Shown here: positions 12,497 to 23,613 of the stretch, one piece after another
Layout of the letters: each line of letters starts with the position of its first letter
Position numbering within the stretch: the first letter of the stretch is position 1
Source: Pseudoips prasinana
Lineage: Eukaryota; Arthropoda; Insecta; Lepidoptera; Nolidae
NCBI GenBank assembly: GCA_951640165.1
Contig: OX621244.1
Span: forward strand, 10,992,001 to 11,056,000
Direction: 5' to 3'
Length of the DNA: 64,000 nucleotides
Program-made: the position numbers and the translations under genes
Notes under the pieces: generated by a model
Seen by the model: the letters and a program-made list of their open reading frames with translations, nothing else
What the model was told of the DNA's origin: nothing
The model's database searches: none

Positions 12497-12655
12497 ATGC
12501 GCGCACTAGGGAACTGTATCCCTGTATAAGACATAAATTATACCCAGACTCAGAACAACTACTTAAAGTTCACAGTTGTAGTATGAATCGAACTTGGGAC
12601 AAGGCGGGGCGAGTCGACAGGCTCATGTAGTCTCAACCGCTGCGTCATGTGAATG
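12497..12655 (-). mobile_element. SINE-B copy, diverged
   Basis: Carries GGGAACTGTATCCCTGTATA, CCAGACTCAGAACAACTACT and, on the minus strand, a B-box-like GTTCGATTCATAC preceded by a CGCAGCGGTTGAGAC tRNA-like head. The order matches SINE-B copies at 36345 and 42000 with many substitutions. Confidence 0.65.
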
Positions 12656-13282
12656 GTTTACTTCGTTATAAGTAATTTATTATGACTTAAGAGTTCTGTT
12701 CTGTCACCGGACTTTTAAGTGTCAATTAACTAAAACAATCACCTAAAATAGTATATGACCTCAAATCATAGCTCAAAGCAAATGAATTTATACCTACAAG
12801 GGATTCTTATTGAATATACCTTAAATATAATAAACTTAATATTAAATAGAAGCAACTAGAAAAATGTAGAAATATAGCCATTTATATTTGAATTGACAGA
12901 CAATTATAATCAATGCCTTTTTAGCTGTCGAGCAATAAGAAAACAAACTCATAATAATATTGATCTACTCAAATAATTTATCTTCTCATTTGGTACTTAT
13001 TAGTATTTTATTTTACTTAAAAAAGGGTATCTAGAAGTAGAATACGAGGTCTTAAGTGGAAACCGCAAATAAGTGGTTGAAACCGGTCCCTTGAGCCAGA
13101 CGGACCGACTCGGCGCGACGTGCCTAAAACACGGTCGAGAGTTGGGACAGACTAAATACGGTCGGTGTATTCTTGCGAAGTAATTTGGGGCATAATGGAC
13201 GCTGAAAATGTTCTATTATGAATGACTTTATATAAATAGTATCAATGTAAATCAGAATAATTTGTTTGAAGAGACACATTAC
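12656..13282. other. No gene recognised
   Basis: A slightly GC-richer block at 13060-13190 has no partner in the window. The rest is AT-rich. Confidence 0.45.
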
Positions 13283-13510
13283 GTTTATTTGGACGCGTAG
13301 CTTAAGGTAGAACTTTCGCTTCTACTGCGCCGCTCTCGTCTATCGGGTTCGATCTCTGCTCAGTACAACTATTTGTATGACCACAGTCCATAGATGGGTG
13401 ACCACCAGAGTGGTTCATTTCTAAGCGTCTCCGTGCTTCGGAGGGCACGTTAAGCCCTCGATCCCGATTGTAGTCATTGTGCAACAGTGGTTAAGCCATG
13501 TCAGAGACCA
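13283..13510 (+). mobile_element. SINE-C copy
   Basis: The head contains TATCGGGTTCGATCTCTGC, a B-box-like sequence. It is followed by CCATAGATGGGTGACCACC, AGCGTCTCCGTGCTTCGGAG and ACAGTGGTTAAGCC. The same order occurs at 21960 and, inverted, at 26040 and 57205. A 60-codon antisense ORF here is a chance product. Confidence 0.7.
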
Positions 13511-13786
13511 ACAGGGCAGCTTTAGCATCTATGACACGAGGGTAAGTCATAAGTAAGTCATAAGTCATTTATTTCATAACAATATACATTGTGTTGAAAA
13601 TTGCTACACTAATCAAATTGAAATATTCCATAACAAAAATTAGACATAACATTAATAAAATCACACAATAATAAATTATCACAGAATATTAAAAATCATA
13701 TTAAAACGATAAAATACAAAGACACAAAGACAATAAATCTAATAAGGTAATTCATACATAACTTAAATACATCATAATTATGTCCA

Positions 13787-14482
13787 CTATTTGTCATTTA
13801 TAAATTCATTAACGCTATAATAGCCTTTCCTCAATAATAACGACTTTAATTTGTTTTTAAATAAATTAGTACTGTATATGCTTTTAAGTTCCACGGGTAA
13901 TTTATTATACAGAAAAACTGATTGGACTCTAGAACTATGTTTAACTACATTAAGTTTCGGTAGAATCGTTGAAGGTATATCTTTTCTTCGAGTGCTTTCC
14001 CTAATCTGTCTTTCTTCATTGGTTTCAAATTTATGCAGATTTTTAACAAAATTTACTAACAGAACCAGAATATAAAGACAGGGAACCGTCAAGATCTTTA
14101 AAGTCACGAAGTGCTCCCTACACGATTCAGTTTGCTTCAGGCGGAGCATTGTTCTGATAGCTCTTTTCTGTATTACAAATGTCCTATGAACATTATATTG
14201 GTAGCTACCTCCCCAAAGTAAAATGCTGTACCTCAGCTTAGATTCTACCAAGGCAAAGTACACCATCCTTAATTGTTCCAGACTGAGCTCTTCTCTTAGG
14301 CTTCTAATCGCATAACATGCAGAACTAATAGAGTTGGTTATGGCCATTGTTTCCTCTTTCCAATTTAAATATGCGCTAATGTTAACTCCCAAAAATTTTA
14401 CGTTATCAGTCACTTCTACTTTATTACCAGAAGATACTACTTGTAAGTTAACATTATTCCTAACTGTTGATTTAAACAACAC
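13787..14482 (-). pseudogene. CR1-like LINE RT thumb/C-terminal region
   Basis: 231 open codons downstream of the RT palm. Visible are FLGVNISAYLNWKEET, the conserved post-palm block, and LRYSILLWGGS, matching the KLRYGIxxWG-type motif of CR1 and Jockey elements, followed by a C-terminus with YNKLPVEL. It is separated from the palm by the SINE-A insertion at 14583-14843. The Met is not a real start; this is the tail of the Pol protein. Related C-terminal fragments lie at 40745 and 55741. Confidence 0.8.
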
Positions 14483-14582
14483 ACATTTAGTTTTACTTAT
14501 ATTAAGTTTTAAATTATTTATATTAAACCATTCTTCAAATATTTTTAACGCTGTATTAATTTAGGATTCTAAATTTAAAATA

Positions 14583-14843
14583 TTATAATAATAATAATAA
14601 TATCTGGGGACAATGTCACACAGATCATCCTAGCCCCAAACTAAGCAAAGCTTGTACTATGGGTACCAGGCGACGATATACATACTTATATAGATAGATA
14701 AATACTTATATACATAGAAAACATCCATGACTCAGAAACAAATAGTCGTGCTCATCACACAAATATTTGCACTTACCGGGATTCGAACCCAGGACCACCA
14801 GCTTCGTAGGCAGGATCACTACCAACTAGGCTACGGTGACCGT
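14583..14843 (-). mobile_element. SINE-A copy inserted in CR1-like LINE
   Basis: Read on the minus strand: tRNA-related head with A box (TAGCCTAGTTGGTAGTGATC) and B box (GGGTTCGAATCC), a GATGAGCACGA body, then a GGGGCTAGGATGATCTGTGT block and an (ATT)n tail on the plus-strand left side. Near-identical copies are at 29225, 40236 and 56822. It splits the LINE RT just after the FADDT active site and so is younger than the LINE. Confidence 0.9.
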
Positions 14844-16009
14844 CACATTATCTGCTGATACTATGGCATTTGTGTCATCTGCGAAGATAATAAGTTTTGT
14901 ATCTGGAGAACAGATTTTTAAATGTGAAATAAGATCATTTAAGAAGAGAATAAAGAAGATTGGACCCAAAACAGAGCCCTGCGGAACTCCTGCTGATTTT
15001 GTAACCAAATCTGATCTGAATACTTTTTCTTCTCCATCTACTATCGACCTGATTTCTGTGTATGTCGTCTATTACGCAAGTAGGAGTTAAATAACTTTAA
15101 GGTGTTACCTCGTACGCCATAGTGTTCCATTTTAGCAACTAGAATGTCATAATCTACTGTATCAAACGCGGAGCTAAGGTCCAAAAATATACCTGCTACT
15201 TTGTATTTGTTGTTTAATTTACAGATAACCTCATCAATTAGGGCTTCTATAGCATCGGTGGTACCTATTGACTTTTGGTATCCGTACTGTTCACTAAATA
15301 GGATCTTGTGATATCTCATGTGCTTAATTAGGCGATCCTTCATTATTTTTTCTAAAACCTTTGAAAGAACCGGTAGTAATGAAATTGGTCTGTAATTAGA
15401 CGGGTCCGTTCTTGAGCCTTTTTTAAAAATTGGTAGAACTCGGGCAATTTTAAATTGATCAGGGAAGAGACCAGATGCTACACATTCATTAAAAAGTGAT
15501 GCCAGTGGGTCCGCCAACAAATCAATGTTATCCTTAATAATGGAGATAGGTATTTCATCATAACCAACAGATGACTTATTACTCATTTTGTTCACCATAT
15601 TTTGAACCTCTCCAGGTGTAATTATATCAAAATCCATGTCAGAGTCAACCCTACCAACACTTTCCTTCAAATATGCAATAGCTAATTTGGGATCACAAGT
15701 ATTGAGGCGTACAGAGCTATTAAATACTTTTGAAAAATGATTGGCTACATCCGAGGCATTGCTGATGACAGTACCATTAAGTTTTAGTAAAAATTGTTCT
15801 TTATTAATGGTTTTTGGTACATTCCGCCGATCATTAACTATCTTCCAAATCTCTTTATTAGAATCACATGCTTTTTCAATTTTTTCCCTTATATAATTCC
15901 TTTTTGCAGCACTAACTACTTTTCTAAACAATCTAATATATCTATTATGATATTCAAGAACAGATTTCTGGCATAGTGACTTGTCTACTGTACCAAGAAC
16001 ACGCTTCAT
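14826..16009 (-). pseudogene. CR1-like LINE reverse transcriptase (frameshifted)
   Basis: The longer piece (15041-16009, 322 codons) holds the linker, then VLPIFKKGSRTDPSNYRPIS (fingers), GYQKSIGTTDAI, and FLDLSSAFDTVDYDIL with the motif A aspartate. After a frameshift near 15020 the next piece (14826-15008) continues with GVPQGSVLGP (motif B) and IIFADDTNAIVS, the catalytic FADD. All palm motifs are present but not in one frame, and the SINE cuts off the end. It would have copied the LINE RNA at a nicked target. Confidence 0.88.
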
Positions 16010-16029
16010 TTTACTAGCTACCTTTACAC

Positions 16030-16884
16030 CTATGTAGATAATCTGCTTTTTTTAATGTTAATTTTTATTTTGCGTCTCTTAAAGGTAGATGAATGTAGCT
16101 CTTTATAGTTACTTATAAATGTATTAATTCCTGTATTCCAATCAATCTCTAAGCGCTTTTTTCTAAAGTCTTTCTTGTTTTGATCAGTATAGCTTCTTCT
16201 GTATACACGCACATAATGTGGTTGATTTTTTAGTTCAACTTTTTCCAACCGTAACTTGCAAAACAGTCCTGCGTGTCCATCTGAAAGCCCATTGTAATCA
16301 ATACTAGTGTTTTCAATAAGACTGTCTGGTAAGTTTGTTAAAAAGTTATCTATACATGATTCGGATTGGTTGCGCCTGAAAGTGGGTGTATCTATTAAAT
16401 ATTTAAAATTATAGCACAATAATAATGATAAAAATGAATTTCGTCTAAAATTATCATTCATTATATTAACGTTATAGTCCCCACAAATTATGCATTTTTT
16501 ATTGAGGAAATGCTGTAATAGCTTTTCAAGCCTAGCCATAAATTCATCGAAATTACTATGTGCAGGTGTTCTGTAACAGCAAATAATACACAAACTAGTT
16601 TCAATATCCATGACACCACATACCTCAAAACTATCACTTTTATACAGCTGTTTACATATAGGAATTTCCTCCACCTTCCTATCTTGAAGTGTCAAAATCA
16701 TAGAGCCTCCTCTGTTCTTTTTAAGTCTAGTATTGTAGGAGGCCATTTCATAGTTATTTATTCTAAATTGTTTTGCTAATATTTCGTTTAAAAAGTGTTC
16801 GGTTATACATATAAAATTGAGTTCACATGACAATTCGCTAAGATACACTTCAAAGTAATTTTTTTTACTATTTATACCACACAC
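16030..16884 (-). pseudogene. CR1-like LINE apurinic/apyrimidinic-type endonuclease domain
   Basis: 284 open codons. Motifs in order: ITEHFLNE (the TE(T/H)WL-like glutamate block), RGGSMIL, CCYRTPAHSNFDEF, IICGDYNVNIM (GDxN block), FRRNQSESCIDNFLTN and LSDGHAGLFCKL (SDxH-like end). This is the exonuclease/endonuclease/phosphatase fold that nicks target DNA. The frame closes near 16030 while RT continues in another frame, so a frameshift separates domains that are normally one protein. The endonuclease looks well kept. Confidence 0.88.
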
Positions 16885-16921
16885 ATTTTGATGATAAATA
16901 TTAATAGTAGTCCAAAATTTA

Positions 16922-18310
16922 CTAACGAAAACATTTTTCTATGTTACTTTTATCTTCTTCAGTTTTATTACATTTATTGCAATCTAACAAAGAAAAATAG
17001 TATGGTATCGTACCTTTACGAGGACGCAGTTCAGGTGAAAATTGTTTACATGTGTTCCTTGACAATTTAATGTTGTTTGATCTATTACAAATTTTAAGAT
17101 AATTCTGTTCATAAAAATAGGTATCTAAAGCGTTGTTAATGTGTTTACATATGTCATAGTAGTTTCGTCCACTAACACTATTCAAGTTGATAAACCTCAC
17201 GTTGCTAAAATTATTACAAACAGCTTTTAAAGTGTAATTAAGTTTTTTCTCATTTAAATAGTTGTTGTTATAAACACCTAACACAAATATACAACAGTTT
17301 GCCATTTTTTTTAAGCAGGCGCTTAGTTCTATTACCATTTGTGTAGGATTTTTATCATGTTCACCAATCGATAATATATGTCGTCTTTTGTAGATTCTAT
17401 CGAAGTGGACTTGAGTATTTCTTCTGTCGTAGCTCCCGGTTTCGTAACAGCCATGAATTTGTAGTTTTCGTACTGAGTATTAATCCTAGACCATATTAAC
17501 TTTGAGGATAACCCTACACACTGTTGGCCGCCGAAAATATACAGATTTTTGTGTTTCATTGATGGAATATTAGTTAATTCTGCAGGGCTATGTAATGAAC
17601 TTGATACGTTTTGATTTTTGCTCCATGTGGAAGTTTCATTATTTTCCTGTATGTCTTCTTGGCTAATATTACTCGACTTTGAGCCAATGGGAACACGCAT
17701 GATGAGACTATCAACAGAAGCTTTAGTTTGTGGCTTCGGTGAACTCGTTATATTGCTACTCACTGAAGTTCCCTTGTGTTGAAGTTCATTTTCATTCGTG
17801 CAGCCTAAAGAAGTTGTTTTGTCTTTAGATTCAAATGGTGTATGTATACAATACGTGGTGTCAGTTTGAGTCTCTTGGTTAATGTAATCCACGTTTGTTA
17901 AAGATTTTTTTATGTTTCTATATTTAAGTTTTTTTATTTGATGACGTTTCGCTCTTGCGTACCGATATTGGTGTTACACATTTTTTCTCAGGGGTGGAGC
18001 ATAGTCTTTTGTATGTATTTACTGTTTTTGTCATGTTTTGGAGATCTGATTTGAGTCGAAAATTTTCGCAACTTAAATTCTCTATTTCTAGATGAGCGCT
18101 CTGAAGTTGCATCGTAAGTGTTTTGACTTGTGTAGTCAGGCCATTTACCTCGTCACTATGGTAATTTAAACTGTCAGGTATGCTCCTTATTGTGCTGTCG
18201 AATATTGATTTCTCGTCGCACTTTTCCATGTTGCTGAGATCATTTAGGGAGTTTGTTCTATTAGTTCTACGAAATGTAATATTTATGTTATCTGTATTTG
18301 AGAAATCCAT
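16922..18310 (-). pseudogene. CR1-like LINE ORF1: coiled coil plus SGNH-esterase-like domain (frameshifted)
   Basis: Three pieces in changing frames. 17924-18310 (128 codons) has a heptad-rich coiled coil around VKTLTMQLQSAHLEIENL. 17332-17892 (186 codons) is Ser/Thr-rich and then reads LYIFGGQQCVGLSSKL and FMAVTKPGATTEEIL, matching blocks of the SGNH/GDSL esterase-like domain known from CR1 ORF1. 16922-17338 continues with CIFVLGVYNNN and a basic, Cys-containing end. The usual GDS catalytic block appears as GGQ, so the esterase serine is not evident. The pieces are split near 17900 and 17335. Confidence 0.75.
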
Positions 18311-18387
18311 GATAGAATTTTTTTTATTAGTTTATGACATATCCTGCACATTCACTATTTGATTATTCTCCAAATTAATGCACAAAA

Positions 18388-18470
18388 ATCGAATGCAGTT
18401 CGAACCACCGTCCACGGAGATTGGTAGATATGGAGTTGGTTAGCCAACCGCTAGGCCATAGGATCTATAT
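18388..18470 (-). mobile_element. tRNA-like SINE head fragment
   Basis: On the minus strand it reads TATGGCCTAGCGGTTGGCTA (A-box-like) and, about 40 bp on, GGTGGTTCGAACTGC (B-box-like). A complete cloverleaf is not evident and no SINE body follows, so I read it as an orphan SINE head or tRNA pseudogene next to the LINE 5' end. Confidence 0.5.
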
Positions 18471-19289
18471 GAATTGTATCAAAATTAGTGACTACTTTCT
18501 TCGTACGGGTTTGATAACACTTATAGAGAAAAGCCTAAGGAGTCTCGCTAGATGTCGCTCTGCTGGTAGTGAAGTAGTCGTCTTGGTACTATGGTAATTC
18601 AAACGATTAACAGTAGGTGACACTACCGGCTGCTTGTTTAATTTCTCATACAAATTAGCGCCATCTGTATTTTCGGGTCGGTAAAACTTTTCACAACGGT
18701 CGAATTTGAAATGATAAGTTTTAACTATTGTATAATATGATTTTTTTATTATTTTCACTTCAATTAGCACTGTTCTGTTTTCCAAAATTCACAACATCTA
18801 ATGTTCAATTGTTGTTTATCGTTTTGTGGTACGTACAGCGAGGTTAATGTATAAGGTTTAGGGAGTCTTCAGAATGGTATTAAATCACTGATTATCTTGC
18901 ATCACAGTTATTATTGACGGTTGATAACACTTTCACATCTGTATTGTCACTTTATTTATTTATTTTATTTAATTCATTTTATAGAAGGCTTACGGACTAA
19001 TAAGAAACTATGAATATAACAGAAATAATATGAACAATTTGCCAATTAAAAGCCCACACATGTAGGTTTGAAAAAAAAAAAGAATTGCAGAATTTATTTT
19101 CAGAATTTATTAGCACTTATATCACAATTGTTTGTCATTTAATCGCGTTTATAATTTATACGAATTTATTTTATACGATCTTGACGAAGAGCATGTTATC
19201 GGATTTAGTGTTGCCACTCACTTGAACTTGTAACCACTACCAGCTCATGGGATAAGTAATAGATTAATTACAAGAACAAATAATAATAG
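18471..19289. other. No gene recognised
   Basis: AT-rich. A 97-codon minus ORF at 18492-18785 has no recognisable motif and is likely chance. Confidence 0.45.
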
Positions 19290-19385
19290 TCATCGCACAA
19301 AGTGTTGTCCTGAGCGGGGATCCAACCCATAACCCCTCTTGTTTAGCAGGTCCTTAACCACATATCCAACAGGCTACTAATATCA
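19290..19385 (-). mobile_element. Old SINE fragment
   Basis: Contains TGTCCTGAGCGGGGATCCAA, a decayed version of the body-to-B-box junction seen in the SINE at 28665 (CTGGGTGGGAATCGAACC). Only the head part is left. Confidence 0.5.
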
Positions 19386-20089
19386 GACGTGATATTGGGA
19401 TAGTAAGAAGATAATGTTTGGAAAGCGTGAATGATGACCTAAGTTGTCTAAAGTCTTGCTACTTTTAAATATATAAAAAATTAAAGCCTAAGTAACACTA
19501 GTAATTACTAGTCATAGTAAAATAGAAATATCGGTAAAAGACATTATCTCTAACAATATTAAGAAATAAATTAAAATATTAAAAATAAGATGTTTGAAGG
19601 TTCTTTATACTCTTAGTATCCTGATTATTTTTTTCTTTTGAAAGTGAGTCAATTTATTCTTTAGAAGGCAGGCTAAGTTAACTTAACAATTACCTACACA
19701 AATAAAACCTAAGTCAGGAAATTTTCAAAACGCCAAACGATAACTCTCGACCGGTGAAATATATCCTCACTGGGTAAATATAAATCCGCTTTGCTATCAA
19801 AGTGACTCCAGTTATTAGGGGAAAACATGAAGGTTTAAAAAATACACTGGGGCGTACGCAACATGCTTGGCACAGAGAAGTCGTAACGAGGCGGGCAAGC
19901 CATAACTTACGGAGTTTTATGGCGAAGGTTCGCCGCCCGTCTAAATATTTAGGAAATAATTACATAAGTACTCACAGTGTATGTGCGCGTATGAGGAAAA
20001 TATTGAGGCGGTTATGCAGGAATAATGCTGACATTACAGATAAAGCAGGGCTTAGAGAGGAATTATATATTATGTGGAATTATTTCATC
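19386..20089. other. No gene recognised
   Basis: AT-rich sequence. The left half of a 236-codon plus ORF starts here at 19802, but it has no domain and runs into repeat R3. Confidence 0.5.
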
Positions 20090-20295
20090 CTTCTCACCTG
20101 GATGAATAGTCATCTACCACCATGCGTGTCACAAGGAACTTTTTGCCACGCACTACCACGATTCCGCGAGCGATTTTATTTCTTAAAGACCGGCAACGCA
20201 CTTGCGGGTCCTCTTTCGTTGCGAGTGTCCATAGGCGGCGGTGATGATTTACCATCGGGTGACCTAACTACTCGTTTGCCCTCCTGTTACAATAA
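20090..20295 (+). repeat. Repeat R3 copy (LINE 3'-end-like)
   Basis: Shares TTTCTTAAAGACCGGCAACG, GTCCATAGGCGGCGGTGATG and TTTACCATCGGGTGACCTAA with the copies at 57645 (+) and 38730 (-). The end is followed by an A-rich stretch. The pattern suits a widespread lepidopteran LINE 3' end, but no RT is attached. Confidence 0.65.
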
Positions 20296-21367
20296 AAATT
20301 GCAATACAAGATATCGGTGTTCAAGCGTACGATGCCTTCTGGTGAGGTCGGGTAAAGTTTCTATAAATATTAAGATTTCTTTCAGTTTCACGTTGTTTAT
20401 AAGACTACTCTTTATACTTTGGAGAGCTTATAAACCTACCGATCCAAGTTGTTCTGAGAACATGTATCAGAATGTTATAGGAAGACCAATAGAATCTGTC
20501 ATCTGTCTATAGATTCAAGATAAAAGCGCTTTCAATCATACAGTACCTAAACGCAACTACTTAACTGGGGAGATAATAGAAATAAGAAAAAGCAAGGAAA
20601 ACGATACAATATTTAAAATTAAACTTGATATGATAATTGAAGTATTGGTTTTGTGTTGCCGTCATCACGGCATTTCACACTGTGCTATATATTTTTACAT
20701 GCAAATATATCGACAGTCAATACTATCTATATGAGCAAAGTTAAAGGTTATCTACGAGGCTATCTATGACATTTCGTCTACGAAAATCTCGTAGATAAGC
20801 TCGTAGATAAGCTTTTTCTCGTAGATTCTACGTATAAGATTGATAGAAAAGTTTCTAAAACAGACAAAGAGTAGATAAACTTTAACATTGTTCATATAGA
20901 GGTAGATGATTTTGATAGTCGTAATATTTTCATGAGAAAATAGGCTACATATAAAGCCCCTTTATATTGATAGATTGCGCATTGCATAATTTTGATGCGC
21001 TGTGACGTGTGAACTGTCCCAGGAACATTGATTGATTGGAATTTAGAACGTAGTAGTTCAAACTTTCGCTACTGATTCTCTTTGCCTGTAAAACTTTGCG
21101 AGCCTATTACGCCATGTTCTGCAAAATATGTGCCGAGCAGATTGTTAGTAGGATCTTCTTTACAGTTTAGAGAATCTGTGCCTTTGTAATTTGGGCTGGG
21201 ATGTGAAATAATTGGGTTACCCAAATCTAGCTAAACTACGTGAGCCGTTTTATTAAATCGCGTCTCCTTTCTACCTGATTTCATTACCTTTGCATACTTT
21301 CGGTATGAAATTTTTAGTCTTTCGTTGATCTACTTAACCTTTTTTTATAAGGCCGTGGAATGCATAC
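20296..21367. other. No gene; short CTCGTAGATAAG repeats
   Basis: At 20740-20890 the motif CTCGTAGATAAGC recurs directly and in variants (CTCGTAGATTCTACG), forming a cluster of small direct and inverted repeats. The rest is unrecognised. Confidence 0.5.
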
Positions 21368-21510
21368 GCATGCCACTCGCAAAAAGTGTCTGCGGGTGGG
21401 CATGTCGGACTCGCACCGACTAAACTGGACTTCTTCTGGCGCCTGATGCGCTCCCCTTTTGCGCCCTGTCCTAGGTGGTTGGGACACGTACCCTGGGAGG
21501 GCTCTGGATT
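21368..21510 (-). repeat. Repeat R2 copy
   Basis: GTGTCTGCGGGTGGGCATGT, CACCGACTAAACTGGACTTC and GGCGCCTGATGCG correspond, inverted, to blocks at 29898-30050 and 34065-34180. Nature unknown. Confidence 0.6.
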
Positions 21511-21959
21511 ACCCTTCCCTATTGAATTGTACGTAATTAGTAGATATCTACTTACTACGGCGGATTATATCTAGGTTTACGATATGTAGTATTTTATGGT
21601 TGAGAGAGACAGGGTTTTTTTCGTTCCACACCAACAAGAGTTGGTTTTTTTTGGCACTGGCAATGGGTCATGCTTAGGATGTCAACTTCGTAAAAAGCCT
21701 AACGGTACCGTATTGACAGTTACTGTCACACTTAGTTTTTCAATATAGTGTCAATTATGGAGTAAGACTCCATAAAAAAATATTCCAATTTAATTTTGAA
21801 CATTATCGCCAACTAATATTAATTACTGTAATAACATATGAGTACAACATAATGTCCAAATTACGCCCCTCAATGACAGAAATACCTCTCCTTTATGTTA
21901 AAATATGAAATGTAATAAATATATTAAAGAAACAAATGAAAACTTGATCTATCTATCTA
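21511..21959. other. No feature recognised
   Basis: AT-rich sequence with no repeat partner in the window. Confidence 0.45.
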
Positions 21960-22146
21960 TCTTGATATATCTGCCAAATGTATAAAATTCTACAACGTCG
22001 ACCATTGCACTCACCCGTTCGAAAGTGGTTGGCGGGGTAAAGCATTTAGGCATGCAGTCGGTCCATAAATGGGTGACCGCTAAAGTGGGATAATTTCTGA
22101 TCGACTTCGTGCTGTCAGTTCCTGTTGGTGTCATTATACAACAGTC
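21960..22146 (+). mobile_element. SINE-C copy, diverged
   Basis: CCATAAATGGGTGACCGC, AAAGTGGGATAATTTCTGA and TGTCATTATACAACAGTCG line up with the copy at 13283-13510. The head near ACTCACCCGTTCGAAAG keeps a B-box-like sequence. Confidence 0.65.
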
Positions 22147-22147
22147 G

Positions 22148-22390
22148 ATATTATCTTAGGTCAACTAACACTCTGTCGTCTAATCCCAAACTAGACAGAG
22201 GTTGTATAGTACAACAAAAGACAACTGTATGTACTGAGAAACATATAAGTATGTTTATACATACTTATATATTTCTCAGTACATCCATATTATAGATAAA
22301 TTATACACAGACACAGTACGTTAGAATCACGAACTATTAGGCTAACAGGCCAGTTATAAGCCATATCAGAGGCCTACTATGCAGCTTAAA
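22148..22390 (-). mobile_element. Old SINE-A-related copy with internal palindrome
   Basis: The layout resembles the SINE at 34215: TCTTAGGTCAACTAACACTC, CTAATCCCAAACTAG, an internal CATACTTATATATTTCTCAG segment, then AGACACAGTACG and a decayed head. The internal segment is present twice in inverted order, giving the palindrome at 22229-22284. Confidence 0.55.
22229..22284. repeat. Near-perfect palindrome, 25-bp arms
   Basis: Arms 22229-22253 and 22260-22284 (ATGTACTGAGAAACATATAA type) are complementary at 24 of 25 positions with a 6-base TTTATA loop. Confidence 0.9.
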
Positions 22391-22583
22391 CAACTCTGAA
22401 ACCATGGTAACCCCCTCCCATACGATAAAAAAGTTAAGATGAATAGTGGCGTTCTGTTTATATTTATATATTTCACGTAACTATGAACGTTGTTATATAT
22501 GTTTAATTATGTATATTTGACTGACTTACTTCAATGGGAAAGATCGTTTTTGTATCGATTTTTGTATTTAAAACTTATGTAAA

Positions 22584-22702
22584 GACGCCAGCACATCCAG
22601 CTACCCAATCCTGTCAAATTTCTTTTATAGATTTTCAGCTTTATCACATCAGCCTAAGGTGGGGAAATTTGATAGATTGGGGTAGCTTGATGTGCTGGCA
22701 TC
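22584..22702. mobile_element. M1 MITE, complete copy
   Basis: The left end GACGCCAGCACATCCAGCTA is answered by GGTAGCTTGATGTGCTGGCA on the right, with the inner block CCTGTCAAATTTCTTTTAT / GGAAATTTGATAGATTGGG. Total about 119 bp, no coding capacity, so it needs a transposase in trans. I cannot make out an unambiguous target duplication. Confidence 0.85.
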
Positions 22703-23317
22703 TGTTCTACGTTGAATAAATACGGAACTACTGCTCAGCAGTACGCAACAATTTTCAACTATTTAACATCTCTAACCGGAATAAACGTGAAGCTCAGACA
22801 CTGAGCGACTACCGCTAATCGTTTACAACCTTGCAACTAGCGCCAAATGAAAAACTCTACAACTTCCAACCTTATCGATATCCTTCACTGAGAATAAGAA
22901 ATGAACTAAATTCCAACTTTGTGTTCATGACTTGAGGCTAAAGAGTTTTCAAACTTAAATTAAATGGAATTTTTAACACGACTTTGACGCCGACAGAATG
23001 TCGTCGAGATTATGAAACTTTCGAGTTTTCATATTCTTATTTGCTACAATATTGCCACAGTCAAAGCTATTACCTGAGATTAAAAGAAAAAAAATATGAG
23101 TGTTTTTGGAAGAATCTTATTAAATTGACAAATGACTGCACCTATTAACTCACATATAATCCCCTGATTCGATGATTCATACAAAAAGGCGCCATGAGAT
23201 CAAGAGGGCAATTTATTACTAAATTTAGTTCATATTAGAGAGTCCAATAGAAGGCACTGTGAATTAAAAAAGACGTAACACTTTATTGCACTTCGGATGT
23301 TTATCAAAACTGAAGAA
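22703..23317. other. No feature recognised
   Basis: AT-rich DNA with no coding signal. Confidence 0.45.
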
Positions 23318-23371
23318 CTAGTGTTAGATAAGACCCAAGATACACTGTGTATGGGTCTTATCTAACACTAG
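23318..23371. repeat. 54-bp hairpin bounded by CTAG
   Basis: Arms 23318-23336 and 23353-23371 (CTAGTGTTAGATAAGACCC and its complement) are a perfect 19-bp stem. The loop itself pairs again (ATACAC / GTGTAT around one T). The right CTAG coincides with the 3' terminus of the Helitron at 23368. Confidence 0.9.
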
Positions 23372-23613
23372 CAGTGCCCACGGACTTCGTTCCACGTTAT
23401 AAATATTATAGTCCCCTCCCCGTTTGTCCCGCGTAATACTTCGGGTTAAAGGATCGGGATACATTTTGGATTTTTTCATAGCCTATGACACTCCACAATA
23501 ACGTAGCTTTCTATTGGTGAAATAATTTTGAAAATTGGTTTAGTAGATCCACAGATAACCCCTTACAACGTCACAAACTCACAAACGTTACCTCTTTATA
23601 ATATTAGTATAGA
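23368..23613 (-). mobile_element. Non-autonomous Helitron
   Basis: On the minus strand it starts TCTATACTAATATTATAAAG (5' TC) and ends in CTAG at 23368-23371, like the other small Helitrons here. No coding region. The subterminal hairpin is less clear than in the copies at 25338 and 35869. Confidence 0.65.

Larger units (their letters stand above)
13542..18330 (-). mobile_element. CR1-like LINE, nearly full length, decayed
   Basis: Minus-strand non-LTR retrotransposon with an ORF1 (coiled coil plus SGNH-esterase-like region), an endonuclease, a reverse transcriptase and a CR1-type C-terminal region in the expected order. The 3' end at 13542-13569 is a short tandem tail, TAAGTCATAAGTAAGTCATA on the plus strand, typical of CR1 elements that end in a microsatellite rather than poly(A). 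The coding region shifts frame at least five times, and a SINE-A copy interrupts it at 14583-14843. The 5' limit is approximate. Confidence 0.85.

Noticed and set aside
19802..20512. 236-codon plus-strand ORF
   Set aside because: No domain or motif. Its middle is repeat R3 read in an arbitrary frame and the rest is AT-rich unique DNA. Length alone is not enough.
20740..20890. CRISPR-like short repeats
   Set aside because: CTCGTAGATAAG repeats are irregular in spacing and partly inverted; no spacer-repeat structure and the genome is eukaryotic.
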